Shown here in pieces: positions 45,727 through 54,260 of a stretch of 64,000 nucleotides of DNA (the stretch's first letter is position 1; each line of letters begins with the position of its first letter). Source of the DNA: PNON01 sp964387025 (GTDB lineage Bacteria; Chloroflexota; Anaerolineae; Anaerolineales; Anaerolineaceae); the NCBI GenBank assembly GCA_964387025.1, contig CAYLUZ010000004.1, positions 287,498-351,497 of the forward strand, in the 5' to 3' direction. The notes under the pieces are model-generated. The model did not search any database, was not told the DNA's origin, and saw nothing but the letters and a program-made list of their open reading frames with translations. A program made the translations under genes and the position numbers.

Positions 45727-46842
45727 TTGAAGATAATATTTGTTACTCTGCCAGACACTAGTTTCATTGTCTCTCAACACAGATACGGTGTTATCTGCAA
45801 TACGATATGTCAGGACAGAAAACATTCTGCTCAATTGGTTGTAATTAATCCTGAGAATGAATATGGGAATTTTGAGAATATTAAGTCTCTTGATGCGGAT
45901 GTAATCATTCTAAATGCAGAATTAGTTACAAACCATTACCGTATGATTCAGAAATGGAAGGCAAACGGGAAGCTAGTATTTGTAGATTTCTGCAATCCTG
46001 TATGGTTTGAAGAATTGACGCAAAACGAAAGTCTTACAGAAAATAAACTAAGTTATACACGCGAATTATTTAATCCGATTTCCAGGCAATCCAAATTTCA
46101 AGTATTCAAGTCTGGAATACGGTTAGCAGATGCGATTCTCTGCAACTCCAGGAGAATGGTAGAAGATTGGAGCGAGAAGCCATCTGTTTATTATCTACCA
46201 GACTTTTTACCTCTGGATGAATATCTGATCCACCGTTTTGAACCACACGAAGGAATAACCATTGGTCTGAAACTTCTGCATAATGGTTATGAGAAACTGC
46301 TGGAAACAGGATTGTATACTGCCATAGAAGTCATCGGTAAAGAAAGACCAGAATCCAAATTTCTATTCTGTGGAGATCTAACCAAGGTTTACAGGAAGAT
46401 AGATCTTCCACCAGAGCAAAAAACATTAATTCCATTTACCGATATGGCAGACTGGCAAAAAGTATTATCTACAATTGACCTCGGATTGATACCCTTCGCT
46501 GGTACGATCGACGAGAGAATTGGATGGTTTGATGCATTAGAGTATATGGCAATGAAAATACCCTGGGTTGCCAGCGAAAATATTGCATTATCTGAATTAC
46601 GTCAATTTGGATGGTTAGTACAAAACCATTCAAAGATCTGGGAAAGAGTACTATTGGATATGATTGGTAATATATCCTCTTACAAGGAAGATACAGCAAG
46701 TGAACCATATCTGTTTGCCATCGGACAAGGTATTGAAGAATATATTGAAAAACTATATAAAATAATTAACTATAGCCACACTAAAATATCCACAAGAGAG
46801 CTGGTTTATAATGGCGCCATTAAATACCCTGAACGAAGATAA
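45727..46842 (+). CDS. GT-B fold glycosyltransferase-like protein
   Basis: A 371-residue protein beginning with a Rossmann-like KIIFVTLPDTSF and carrying the C-terminal pattern of GT4-type enzymes: DLGLIPFAGTIDERIGWFDALEYMAMKIPWVAS, in which the acidic residues hold the nucleotide sugar. TTG start preceded by AAGGA. No membrane segment or signal peptide. The neighbouring TPR-GT and the SUMF1-fold gene that overlaps its 3' end suggest a single protein or polymer modification pathway. Acceptor unknown. Confidence 0.78.
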   Translation: MKIIFVTLPDTSFIVSQHRYGVICNTICQDRKHSAQLVVINPENEYGNFENIKSLDADVIILNAELVTNHYRMIQKWKANGKLVFVDFCNPVWFEELTQNESLTENKLSYTRELFNPISRQSKFQVFKSGIRLADAILCNSRRMVEDWSEKPSVYYLPDFLPLDEYLIHRFEPHEGITIGLKLLHNGYEKLLETGLYTAIEVIGKERPESKFLFCGDLTKVYRKIDLPPEQKTLIPFTDMADWQKVLSTIDLGLIPFAGTIDERIGWFDALEYMAMKIPWVASENIALSELRQFGWLVQNHSKIWERVLLDMIGNISSYKEDTASEPYLFAIGQGIEEYIEKLYKIINYSHTKISTRELVYNGAIKYPERR

Positions 46843-47629
46843 GCAAGACGATGATCAAACACAAGATCTCCCTGTTAGGTTACCCGTTATGGTCAACATT
46901 CCAGCCGGGCAGTTTTGGATGGGAACCAGTAATGAACAGGTGAAGGTTCTACTCGAAAAGGAAGATTGGGCAGTAGAATGGAATGCTTCAGATATGTTCC
47001 AACTAGAACAACCGCAGCACCAGGTATCGCTACCAGCATTTGAGATCGCTAAATATCCGGTAACAAATGCTGAGTATTATATATTTATCTATAACACCGG
47101 ATATCGAGTGCCCAAAGGTTGGATTGGCTTTCATTATTCTGATGGAATGGATGAACATCCAGTTGTGGGAGTATCAAAAGCAGATGTCCTGGCTTACTGT
47201 TCGTGGTTATCAAAAGCCAGCGGTCAGACTTTTAGGTTGCCAACAGAAGCAGAGTGGGAGAAATCTTCCCGGGGAGTAGATCAAAGGATTTATCCCTGGG
47301 GGGAAAGCTTCGATCCATGGAGGTGTAATACAGTTGAAAGCGGCAAGAAAATGACCACCCCCATTGGTTCTTATTCTCCCGGTGGAGACAGCCCATTTGG
47401 TATAGCAGATGTCATTGGCAATGTATGGGAATGGACCCAATCTTATTTGAACAGTTATCCATATAAACCTGATGGTGGAGACATTTCAGGCGTAAAAGCG
47501 AAATGTGTTGTCCGTGGAGGTGCATGGTATTATAGTCGGGCCTTAGCCAGATGTTCTACGCGTGAAGGTGTATTGGCCGATTTTATATCACCAGCGTTAG
47601 GGTTTCGTTTAGCCAGAACGTTAAGATAA
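46811..47629 (+). CDS. SUMF1/formylglycine-generating-enzyme-fold protein lacking the catalytic cysteines
   Basis: A 272-residue protein with the family layout: MVNIPAGQFWMGTSNE, EIAKYPVTNAEYYIF, RLPTEAEWEKSSRG, NVWEWTQSY and the end RGGAWYYSRALARCSTREG followed by LGFRLARTLR. In true formylglycine-generating enzymes two copper-binding cysteines lie within the segment after RGGS; here those positions are tyrosine/serine/alanine, so it is not expected to make formylglycine. Its ATG lies 32 bases inside the preceding gene. The C-type-lectin-like fold could serve binding or another oxidase role. No sulfatase gene is nearby. Confidence 0.85.
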   Translation: MAPLNTLNEDKQDDDQTQDLPVRLPVMVNIPAGQFWMGTSNEQVKVLLEKEDWAVEWNASDMFQLEQPQHQVSLPAFEIAKYPVTNAEYYIFIYNTGYRVPKGWIGFHYSDGMDEHPVVGVSKADVLAYCSWLSKASGQTFRLPTEAEWEKSSRGVDQRIYPWGESFDPWRCNTVESGKKMTTPIGSYSPGGDSPFGIADVIGNVWEWTQSYLNSYPYKPDGGDISGVKAKCVVRGGAWYYSRALARCSTREGVLADFISPALGFRLARTLR

Positions 47630-47673
47630 TTGCTTGACGAGGCTGTTGTAGCATGGTATTATTCTGCTCTTGA

Positions 47674-47745
47674 TGCGGGGTAGAGCAGTGGCAGCTCGTC
47701 GGGCTCATAACCCGGAGGTCAGAAGTTCGAATCTTCTCCCCGCTA
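47674..47745 (+). tRNA. Initiator tRNA-Met (CAT)
   Basis: A complete cloverleaf. Acceptor arm GCGGGG/CCCCGC, with position 1 (T) facing position 72 (T) unpaired; D arm GAGC/GCTC; anticodon loop CTCATAA on a stem with three consecutive G-C pairs; T arm AGAAG/CTTCT around TTCGAAT. The unpaired 1-72 and the three G-C pairs mark the initiator. CCA is not encoded. The short D-loop makes it 72 bases long. Confidence 0.95.
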
Positions 47746-47746
47746 C
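47736..47746 (+). repeat. tRNA 3'-end direct repeat, left copy (possible att site)
   Basis: CTCCCCGCTAC at the 3' end of the initiator tRNA recurs exactly at 49260-49270. Identity at a tRNA 3' end is the usual form of an integration-site repeat. Confidence 0.5.
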
Positions 47747-47754
47747 TATTTTCC

Positions 47755-47776
47755 AAACGACCAGAATTGGTCGTTT
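47755..47776 (+). terminator. Terminator after the initiator tRNA
   Basis: AAACGACCA (47755-47763) pairs perfectly with TGGTCGTTT (47768-47776) around GAAT, followed by further T residues; 9 bases after the tRNA. The rest of the stretch up to 48071 is AT-rich with no gene I can support; the upstream part of the next frame (47949-48071) is probably untranslated. Confidence 0.88.
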
Positions 47777-48071
47777 TTGGTTTAAACATGCGTTGATTCC
47801 TTGAACAATTTAATTGAGAAGAGAAATATTTTATTGATTAGAAAACGGTTCTCTTCTTGAGATAGAACAAGATTATCATTCAGTGATTTCAAAGCAATTA
47901 TCAATATCGATTCGATTTAATCCAAAAACCTATCCATATGGTTAGATTTTGGGTATCCAAAGGTATGAATTTCAACAAAACTTCATCAGTGGGAGAAATG
48001 AAGGTAGAATTATTATCAACTGGAATCCAGAAAACAAAATCAATTTATCAACAATCTACAAAGGAGGCACG

Positions 48072-49124
48072 GTGCCCACAGACACTAAGCTACCTGCAAC
48101 CAGGACCATTGATATTCACAGCCATATTTATCCTGAGCCTTATTTACTGCTACTTGAAAGACGTAAGGAAATCCCCTGCATCATTAACCGGAATGGCAAC
48201 CGGGAGTTCCAAATATTTACACAGGAGATTGGCTCTCAGACCACCAAAGGAAGACCAATGGGTCCGGAATATTGGGATATTGAGGCAAAGATAGCCTTCA
48301 TGGACAAGTTCAGCATCGACCGAAGCGTCATTTCCCTGGGCAATCCCTGGATGGATCCATTTCCCGATGCATCCGGTGATGAGGCCGCAGTTTCAATAAA
48401 CAAGATTCTAAGTGGTTACGAGGTAGCTACTGACGGGCGGCTCGTGGGTCTTGGAGTCCTACCGACAAGCAGCGTTGAGGCTGCTGCTGAATCTGTGAAG
48501 ACAATCACGCAAACTGAAGGCCTTTACGGTGCAGCCGTAGGACCATATATAGCCGGATTACAATTCGATGACCCACGGTTAGACCTTTTCTGGAAAGAAA
48601 TGGCAAACAGCAAACTACCCCTCTTCATCCATCCCGAGAACAGCCTACCGCTTGACACTTTAAAAGGATTCCATCAATCTCTCCACTTCGCTTTGGGTTT
48701 CCCTATGGAAACGACTATTGCCATCGGCAGGCTTGTGCTCGGTGGAGTAATGGCTCGTTTTCCTACCCTGAAAATTGTTGTGGCACACGGCGGGGGCTGC
48801 CTACCCTTCTTAGGTGGTCGGCTGGATTCTGTCCATAGAGCACAATTTACAGCTGAAGATTCCCTGCCCAATCCGCCAAGTACATATTTGAGCCAGCTCT
48901 ATCTGGATGCGCTGGTATACTATGCACCAGCTTTCCAGGCGGAATACCGGCTAGTCGGGGAAGAGCACCTTATGTTCGGCACCGATCATCCATTTTCCAT
49001 AGCTGAACCGGAAGTCAATCGCATAACCATCCAACAAGAACTGGGTGATGGAGAAGCTTATCTCAAGATCATGGAAAGAAATGCGATCGAAATATTCGGA
49101 CTGAAAGATCGTGTGGTAAGATGA
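48072..49124 (+). CDS. Amidohydrolase-2 family protein (ACMSD-like)
   Basis: A TIM-barrel metal enzyme of 350 residues. Ligands: DIHSHIYPEPY at the N-terminus, FIHPEN, VVAHGGGCLPFLGGRLD and FGTDHPFS. The pattern resembles aminocarboxymuconate-semialdehyde decarboxylase and related decarboxylases. The frame is open from 47949, but I choose GTG 48072 because AAGGAGG is just upstream and DIHSH then lies near residue 14. It lies between the initiator tRNA and a tRNA-like remnant, and its base use is richer in G+C than genes before 47 kb, suggesting acquisition. Confidence 0.85.
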   Translation: MPTDTKLPATRTIDIHSHIYPEPYLLLLERRKEIPCIINRNGNREFQIFTQEIGSQTTKGRPMGPEYWDIEAKIAFMDKFSIDRSVISLGNPWMDPFPDASGDEAAVSINKILSGYEVATDGRLVGLGVLPTSSVEAAAESVKTITQTEGLYGAAVGPYIAGLQFDDPRLDLFWKEMANSKLPLFIHPENSLPLDTLKGFHQSLHFALGFPMETTIAIGRLVLGGVMARFPTLKIVVAHGGGCLPFLGGRLDSVHRAQFTAEDSLPNPPSTYLSQLYLDALVYYAPAFQAEYRLVGEEHLMFGTDHPFSIAEPEVNRITIQQELGDGEAYLKIMERNAIEIFGLKDRVVR

Positions 49125-49193
49125 TCCAACTATCAACCCACAGCACATACGGCAAGGGTTCAGGATTTTGACTCACACCGAGCTGGGTGCTGG

Positions 49194-49270
49194 CGTAACC
49201 CGTAGGTCACAAAGTCCCCATATAGGAGTGGTTCGAATACCCATACGGGCACACATCCACTCCCCGCTAC
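49194..49270 (+). pseudogene. Decayed tRNA-like sequence
   Basis: GTAACCCGTAGGTCACAAAG resembles ATAACCCGGAGGTCAGAAG of the initiator tRNA at 47.7 kb. It is followed by a GGTTCGAATACC T-arm-like segment and the exact CTCCCCGCTAC acceptor end. No complete cloverleaf with a 5' acceptor half can be drawn, so it is a remnant. The remaining bases to 49578 contain a possible hairpin (CCAGAGG/CCCTGG followed by T5, 49302-49328) and otherwise nothing recognisable. Confidence 0.5.
49260..49270 (+). repeat. tRNA 3'-end direct repeat, right copy
   Basis: An exact 11-base copy of 47736-47746. With it, the amidohydrolase gene is bracketed by a 1.5-kb pair of tRNA ends. No integrase gene is visible between them. 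Confidence 0.5.
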
Positions 49271-49578
49271 GAAGAGTGAACTCTTTGTAAGACGCTAGAA
49301 ACCAGAGGCCATCGGACCCTGGCTTTTTATTGGCCTGGCGCACAGTAGTAGGTTTTTATTAATTTTTATAAAGACATGATCTTGTCTAACCACACTGTGC
49401 TTCGGGATACAGACCAACAGCTCAAGCCGTCAGAATCTATCTACTGGGTGACAATTTACTGTTTTCTATGTCAGAAAGACTCCCTGAATTAAAATTAATT
49501 CCTTTTGTTCGCAACCTTCCATTAGCACACCATGGTTTTACAATTAAAATGTAAAACTCAAATTGCATTGGAGATTAA

Positions 49579-52128
49579 ATGGATTCTGTTATTTCTCTTC
49601 GTAACGCGCGTTTGCACAACCTCAAGAATGTCAGTCTTGATATTCCCAAAAACAAGCTGGTGGTCTTCACCGGGCTTTCCGGATCTGGCAAGTCCACTCT
49701 GGCCTTTGATATCATCAACAAAGAAGGACAACGCCAGTATCTAGATTCTCTGGGTTTCGTTACTGATCAGCTTACCAAACCACCGGTGGATAGCATCAGC
49801 GGACTCTCACCCTCAATTAGTATTGACCAGCACCTCAACAACCACAGTCCGCGCTCGACAGTGGGCACAGTCACGGAGGTTTTCACTTATCTGCGTGTGC
49901 TCTTTGCGCGGTTGGGTCACCGCCCCTGCCCGAACTGCGGAAAAGATGTACCGCCGCCTACCTTCGAATTCTCAGAGGATGAGTGGATGGACGAGAATGA
50001 TGAAACTGAGGATGGTGGTTTTCCGTGTCCGCACTGCGGCACTTCCATCCCTGAGATGGGGATGGCCAACTTCTCTTTCAACAAACCGGCAGGAGCCTGT
50101 CCGCGCTGCACCGGGTTGGGAGTTGTGCGCCAGGTTTTGATTGATCGCTATATCCATCTTGAAAAGAGTCTGGCCGAGAATGCTGTGGATGGATGGGAAA
50201 CCTTTCATATCAACTATTACCGTCAAATTCTCGAAAATGCCGGAAAGTGGTTTGGATTCAAATTCGAGTTCGACAAGCCTCTTAAGGAATACACCGAAGT
50301 TCAACGGGACTTGCTCTATTACGGCACAGATAGTTCACAATTCTTGAGCCACTTCCCGGGTAAAAAAGCGCCTACCACCAACAACCAGGGCCGTTATGAG
50401 GGTGTGATCACCAACCTGCTGCGACGTTATGACGAACATGCCGAAAACGAGACTTACCGAGAAAAGCTCGACCAGTACTTTACCATCCAGACTTGCCCTG
50501 AGTGTAATGGTGCACGCCTGAAAGCGGAAAGTCGGTTTGTCACCGTTATTGGAAAGACTATCATCGCTGTGGAAAAACTGCCTCTCAATGAGTTGGATGG
50601 CTGGTTAAAATCTCTTGAGCCATCTTTTAGCACCCAGGAAATGTTAATTGCCAAACCGATTTTGGATGATCTGGATGCGCGAGTGGGACGTCTGCTCGAA
50701 GTAGGCGTTGGCTACATTTCTCTCGAACGCGCCAGTCCATCTCTTTCGGCAGGTGAGGCGCAGCGCCTCAAGCTGGCTTCACTGCTTGGTTCTGGCCTCA
50801 CAGGCGTGCTTTACATCCTGGATGAACCGACCATTGGACTGCATCAGCGTGATACACAGCGCTTGGTCAAGGTGCTTTACCGGTTGCGAGACCTGGGCAA
50901 CACCGTGTTGGTGGTGGAGCATGACCTTGAGTTGATCAGGGCTGCGGATTACATTGTGGATATTGGCCCGGGAGCTGGTAGTTCCGGTGGCCGAATTGTT
51001 GCTGCAGGTACTCCCGAGGAATTGATGCATAACCCTGCCTCAATAACGGGTGCTTATTTGTCCGGTGAAAAAACGGTACCGATACCAGTAAAAAGACGCA
51101 GCCACAACGGCAACGCGCTCACCATCCGTGGTGCACGTCAGTATAACCTTCACAATGTCTCCGTTCGATTACCACTGGGGATTTTGACAGCAGTCACCGG
51201 TGTTTCGGGTTCAGGAAAATCCTCGTTGATCTTTGATATCCTCGATCGTGCTGCCCGGCAGCGCATGAATCATTCTGTAGAGCAGGTGGGCGAACATGAC
51301 AGTATCGAAGGCTGGCAGCATATCGATAAGGTGATCACCATAGATCAAGAGCACATTGGGCGCATCCCGCGTTCCAACGCTGCCACCTATTCGGATACCT
51401 TCACCCCCATCCGTGAAGCTTTTGCGGCTACTGCTGAAGCCAAAGCCCGCGGATTCACGCCGCGCCATTTTTCCTTCAATGTCCCTGGTGGACGTTGTGA
51501 ACGCTGTGAAGGTTCAGGCACACTCACCGTCAAGATGCACTTTTTGCCTGATGTGGAAGTACGCTGCCCTGCCTGCCATGGAAGACGTTTCAAGCGTGAT
51601 ACCCTGGCGGTGAAATATCATGGCAAGGATATTTCAGAAGTGCTGGACATGACCATTGCCGAAGCTCTTGAACTGTTCAAAGAACTCCCTGCTGCGCGTG
51701 CAAGGTTGGAAGTGATGAGGGAGGTCGGGTTGGGTTACTTGAAAATGGGGCAGCCGGCTACCACCCTTTCAGGTGGTGAGGCACAGCGTGTCAAACTTGC
51801 AAAGGAACTCGGCCGTAAAGCTACTGGCAAAACCCTATATCTTTTGGATGAACCAACCACAGGGCTGCATCCTGCTGATACGACTTTACTATTGGGTCTG
51901 CTTCAGAAGCTGGTCGAAGCTGGCAACAGTGTGATTGTAGTGGAGCATAACCTCGATCTCATCCGTGCCGTGGACTGGATAATTGATCTTGGTCCTGAAG
52001 GCGGCTTGGCCGGAGGACGGTTGTTGGCGGAAGGTACACCTGAAGAAGTTGCCCAGGTAGCTGAATCCTACACCGGGCAATATCTCAAGGTGCTGTCACA
52101 TAAAACCAAAATTTACATCTATGAATAG
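49579..52128 (+). CDS. UvrA2-like ABC ATPase
   Basis: An 849-residue protein with two UvrA-type ABC modules. Walker A motifs are GLSGSGKSTLAFD and GVSGSGKSSLIFD; signature motifs are SPSLSAGEAQRLKLAS and TTLSGGEAQRVKLA; Walker B is ILDEPTIGLHQRD and LLDEPTTGLHPAD. Zinc cysteines appear as CPNCG/CPHCG, CPRCTG and CERCEG/CPACHG. True UvrA is about 940 residues; here the UvrB-binding insert appears to be lost, as in the UvrA2/DrrC group linked to drug tolerance. GGAG precedes the ATG. G+C and codon use are higher than in genes before 47 kb. Confidence 0.9.
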   Translation: MDSVISLRNARLHNLKNVSLDIPKNKLVVFTGLSGSGKSTLAFDIINKEGQRQYLDSLGFVTDQLTKPPVDSISGLSPSISIDQHLNNHSPRSTVGTVTEVFTYLRVLFARLGHRPCPNCGKDVPPPTFEFSEDEWMDENDETEDGGFPCPHCGTSIPEMGMANFSFNKPAGACPRCTGLGVVRQVLIDRYIHLEKSLAENAVDGWETFHINYYRQILENAGKWFGFKFEFDKPLKEYTEVQRDLLYYGTDSSQFLSHFPGKKAPTTNNQGRYEGVITNLLRRYDEHAENETYREKLDQYFTIQTCPECNGARLKAESRFVTVIGKTIIAVEKLPLNELDGWLKSLEPSFSTQEMLIAKPILDDLDARVGRLLEVGVGYISLERASPSLSAGEAQRLKLASLLGSGLTGVLYILDEPTIGLHQRDTQRLVKVLYRLRDLGNTVLVVEHDLELIRAADYIVDIGPGAGSSGGRIVAAGTPEELMHNPASITGAYLSGEKTVPIPVKRRSHNGNALTIRGARQYNLHNVSVRLPLGILTAVTGVSGSGKSSLIFDILDRAARQRMNHSVEQVGEHDSIEGWQHIDKVITIDQEHIGRIPRSNAATYSDTFTPIREAFAATAEAKARGFTPRHFSFNVPGGRCERCEGSGTLTVKMHFLPDVEVRCPACHGRRFKRDTLAVKYHGKDISEVLDMTIAEALELFKELPAARARLEVMREVGLGYLKMGQPATTLSGGEAQRVKLAKELGRKATGKTLYLLDEPTTGLHPADTTLLLGLLQKLVEAGNSVIVVEHNLDLIRAVDWIIDLGPEGGLAGGRLLAEGTPEEVAQVAESYTGQYLKVLSHKTKIYIYE

Positions 52129-52244
52129 TTATCCAGAAAACGCTATCACGCATATCAAAGAGTTGATTAATACATACCGTTGTTTGACTGTGCAACGGTT
52201 TGTTATTAATTATTCTCTTCTTGCGTTTTGTATTATTCATCCAT
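52129..52244. other. Untranslated stretch after the UvrA2-like gene
   Basis: A short AT-rich stretch between the UvrA2-like stop and the oxidoreductase remnant. The 63-codon frame at 52121-52312 overlaps both neighbours and has no support. No terminator is evident. Confidence 0.5.
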
Positions 52245-52735
52245 ATCTTAACGACTTTTCCCTTTGGATGTGCCTTCTCTATATACCAGAAAGCATCAGA
52301 AATCTTACATAACGGGTAACACGCATCAATGACAGGTCAGATTTTTCCGGATTCTATGAGTTCTTTGATAAAGATCAGGTCCTTTGGTTTTGTATCAGCG
52401 AAATAACGAAAGTTTTCAGTCCCCTGGGATCAGAATTATTTCTCTTATAACTTGCCGCCTGGAAGAGTTGAAGCATCGAACCACCAAGAACGACATAGGT
52501 TCCTTCAAGTTCTAACACAAGCAAATAATCTGAAATTGGATGATTTCCATTCACAGCCAGGATCAAATCGTACTTCAGACCGTTTTTGGTGAAATCTTCT
52601 TTCGTGTAATTGATGACATGGTCTGCCCCGAAAGAGCGCACCATTTCCAAGTTTCTAGTGCTGCTGATGGCCGTCACTTCAGCCACGAATGCTTTTGCTA
52701 TCTGGATGGTAATTTCTGTGCAACCGCCCGAAGTG
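52245..52735 (-). pseudogene. Decayed 3' half of an NAD(P)-dependent oxidoreductase
   Basis: Aligns closely with the C-terminal half of the intact gene at 59364-60341 (for example GADHVINYTKEDF, then LILAVNGNHPISDYL and QLFQAASYK). A one-base loss in CCTTTTGG to CCTTTGG near 52382 shifts the frame, and the 5' half, with the NAD(P)-binding GxGxxG region, is missing. It is a duplicated and degraded copy. The remaining open piece, 52375-52686, has no ribosome binding site. Confidence 0.85.
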
Positions 52736-52867
52736 GATGAAATTATCGAATGGTCTTAATTGACGAACTTAAAAAATAATGAAATAATATATGTTAATCG
52801 ATCAGCTTTTACCTTTTGATAGGGAATTGAAGACTAGAGTATTGCCGGATTAATTTATTCACTTATA

Positions 52868-52895
52868 TTGAAATTTAAAAAAAATATGATAAAAT
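52868..52895 (+). promoter_or_regulatory. Candidate promoter of the sugar ABC transporter operon
   Basis: TTGAAA (52868-52873), 16 bases, then TAAAAT (52890-52895). An alternative -10, TATAAT, occurs at 52904-52909. The surrounding DNA from 52736 is strongly AT-rich with no gene. The leader to the first gene is about 180 bases. Confidence 0.45.
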
Positions 52896-52907
52896 TGTAA
52901 TAATATA

Positions 52908-52925
52908 ATCCTGTAATTACAGGAT
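52908..52925. promoter_or_regulatory. Perfect 18-bp palindrome, probable operator
   Basis: ATCCTGTAATTACAGGAT is perfectly self-complementary. It lies immediately downstream of the candidate -10, where a bound repressor would block initiation. The size fits a dimeric helix-turn-helix repressor. No regulator gene is adjacent, so the binding protein is unknown. Confidence 0.6.
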
Positions 52926-53087
52926 AACATATGGCATGTCCGATTTCAACAACCTGTACAAGTTTTTGAAATTGTATATACCAATAATCAATAAAAGGTC
53001 GAGAAATAAATTAACAAGGAGGTGGTGATCTTTATCGTTTCGTGTTATTTTGTGAAGTCTCAATAAATCAAAAAACGGGAGAAAAAA

Positions 53088-54194
53088 ATGAAGAAAAACA
53101 TTTTTGGAATTTCAGTGGTATTGGTTTTTGCTATGATCCTCGGCGCTTGCACTCCTGCAGCACCGGCGGTAGTGGCACCTGCCGCCGAAGCACCTGCTGA
53201 AGTAGCACCTGCCGCCGAAGCGTCGCTTGAAGAAGGTATGGTCGATACCACAAAGTACAAGAAAGACGGTAAAGTTACCATTGGAGTTTCTTATGAAGGA
53301 CCCCTTAATGACTACTCCAAGTCCATGCTCTATCACCTTCAGTATCAACTTGAAGATGCTTATAAGGACAGAGTCGAAAAAGTGATTTTTGCTGCTGCTG
53401 ATGGCGATGCCGCAAGACAGATAAACGACGTCGAAAACCTTCTCACACAGGGGATTGATCTTCTGTTATATCAACCGATAAGCGAATCGGCAGGTGTTGC
53501 AGTTGTTGAAAAGGCAATGAGTATGGGTGTCCCGGTTGTAATCTTTGGCGCTAGTCTGCTTACGGATGACTATGTATCATTTGTCAACACCGACAACACA
53601 GGCATTGGATACGCTTATACCGATTGGCTCGCTCAACAGATTGGCGGTAAAGGCAAAGTCGTTGTAATGATGGGTGAAGCTGGCAGTGGTTATACCGAGG
53701 ATGCATACAAAGGTGTTCAGGAAGCCTTAAAGAAATATCCTGGAATCGTACCTCTTCCCACGGTTTATGCCAATTACTCACAGGCAACTGCCAAGCAGCA
53801 GATGGAAACACTGCTTAATGCAAATGATGACATTGTAGGGGCTATTGTGCAAGGTGGCCACATGGGTCTCGGTATACTTGAAGCCTATATGGATAAAGGC
53901 CTGGAGCCGCCTTATATGACAGTTGACGATATTAACCTGTTTATGAAGGCCGCAAAGAAGAATAACTTTAGTAAATTTATCACTTATGGCGCAGGCGCGG
54001 AAGTATCTTTTGACGCGGCCAAAATCGCAATGGATATACTTGATGGCAAGCCGGTTAAACATAATTATCTAAGCCCCGTCGAGCTGTTCACCGCTGAACA
54101 AATGTTTGAGAGAATACCTGACGGAATGCCAGATGGTTTCTGGTCTCTGGCTAAGATTCCAAAAGAAAAATTAAAAGATTATTTTAAAGAATAG
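53088..54194 (+). CDS. Sugar-type ABC transporter substrate-binding lipoprotein
   Basis: A 368-residue periplasmic-binding protein type 1 (ribose/galactose/rhamnose class). The signal peptide ends in a lipobox, ILGAC, giving a membrane-anchored lipoprotein, then an Ala/Pro/Glu linker with a near-exact internal repeat (APAAEAPAEVAPAAEA). The binding domain carries YQPISESAGVAVVEKAMSMG and VVMMGEAGSGYTEDAYKG. GGGAG before the ATG. First gene of a three-gene transporter operon with a palindromic operator upstream. Substrate not readable; sugars or autoinducer-2-like compounds are typical. Confidence 0.93.
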   Translation: MKKNIFGISVVLVFAMILGACTPAAPAVVAPAAEAPAEVAPAAEASLEEGMVDTTKYKKDGKVTIGVSYEGPLNDYSKSMLYHLQYQLEDAYKDRVEKVIFAAADGDAARQINDVENLLTQGIDLLLYQPISESAGVAVVEKAMSMGVPVVIFGASLLTDDYVSFVNTDNTGIGYAYTDWLAQQIGGKGKVVVMMGEAGSGYTEDAYKGVQEALKKYPGIVPLPTVYANYSQATAKQQMETLLNANDDIVGAIVQGGHMGLGILEAYMDKGLEPPYMTVDDINLFMKAAKKNNFSKFITYGAGAEVSFDAAKIAMDILDGKPVKHNYLSPVELFTAEQMFERIPDGMPDGFWSLAKIPKEKLKDYFKE

Positions 54195-54260
54195 TCAGTA
54201 TTTCAATACTGGGGAGTCTACAGCGGCTCCCCAGTAAATTCAATATAACAGGGAAAATTA

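Noticed and set aside
46811..47629. SUMF1-fold protein as a variable target of a diversity-generating retroelement
   Set aside because: No reverse transcriptase gene or template repeat is present in the window.
47949..48071. 41-codon extension of the ACMSD-like amidohydrolase
   Set aside because: No ribosome binding site at the upstream ATG, while AAGGAGG stands before GTG 48072; family proteins begin close to the DxHxH motif.
52121..52312. 63-codon frame overlapping the end of the UvrA2-like gene
   Set aside because: Its 3' part is the antisense of the decayed oxidoreductase copy, and there is no domain.
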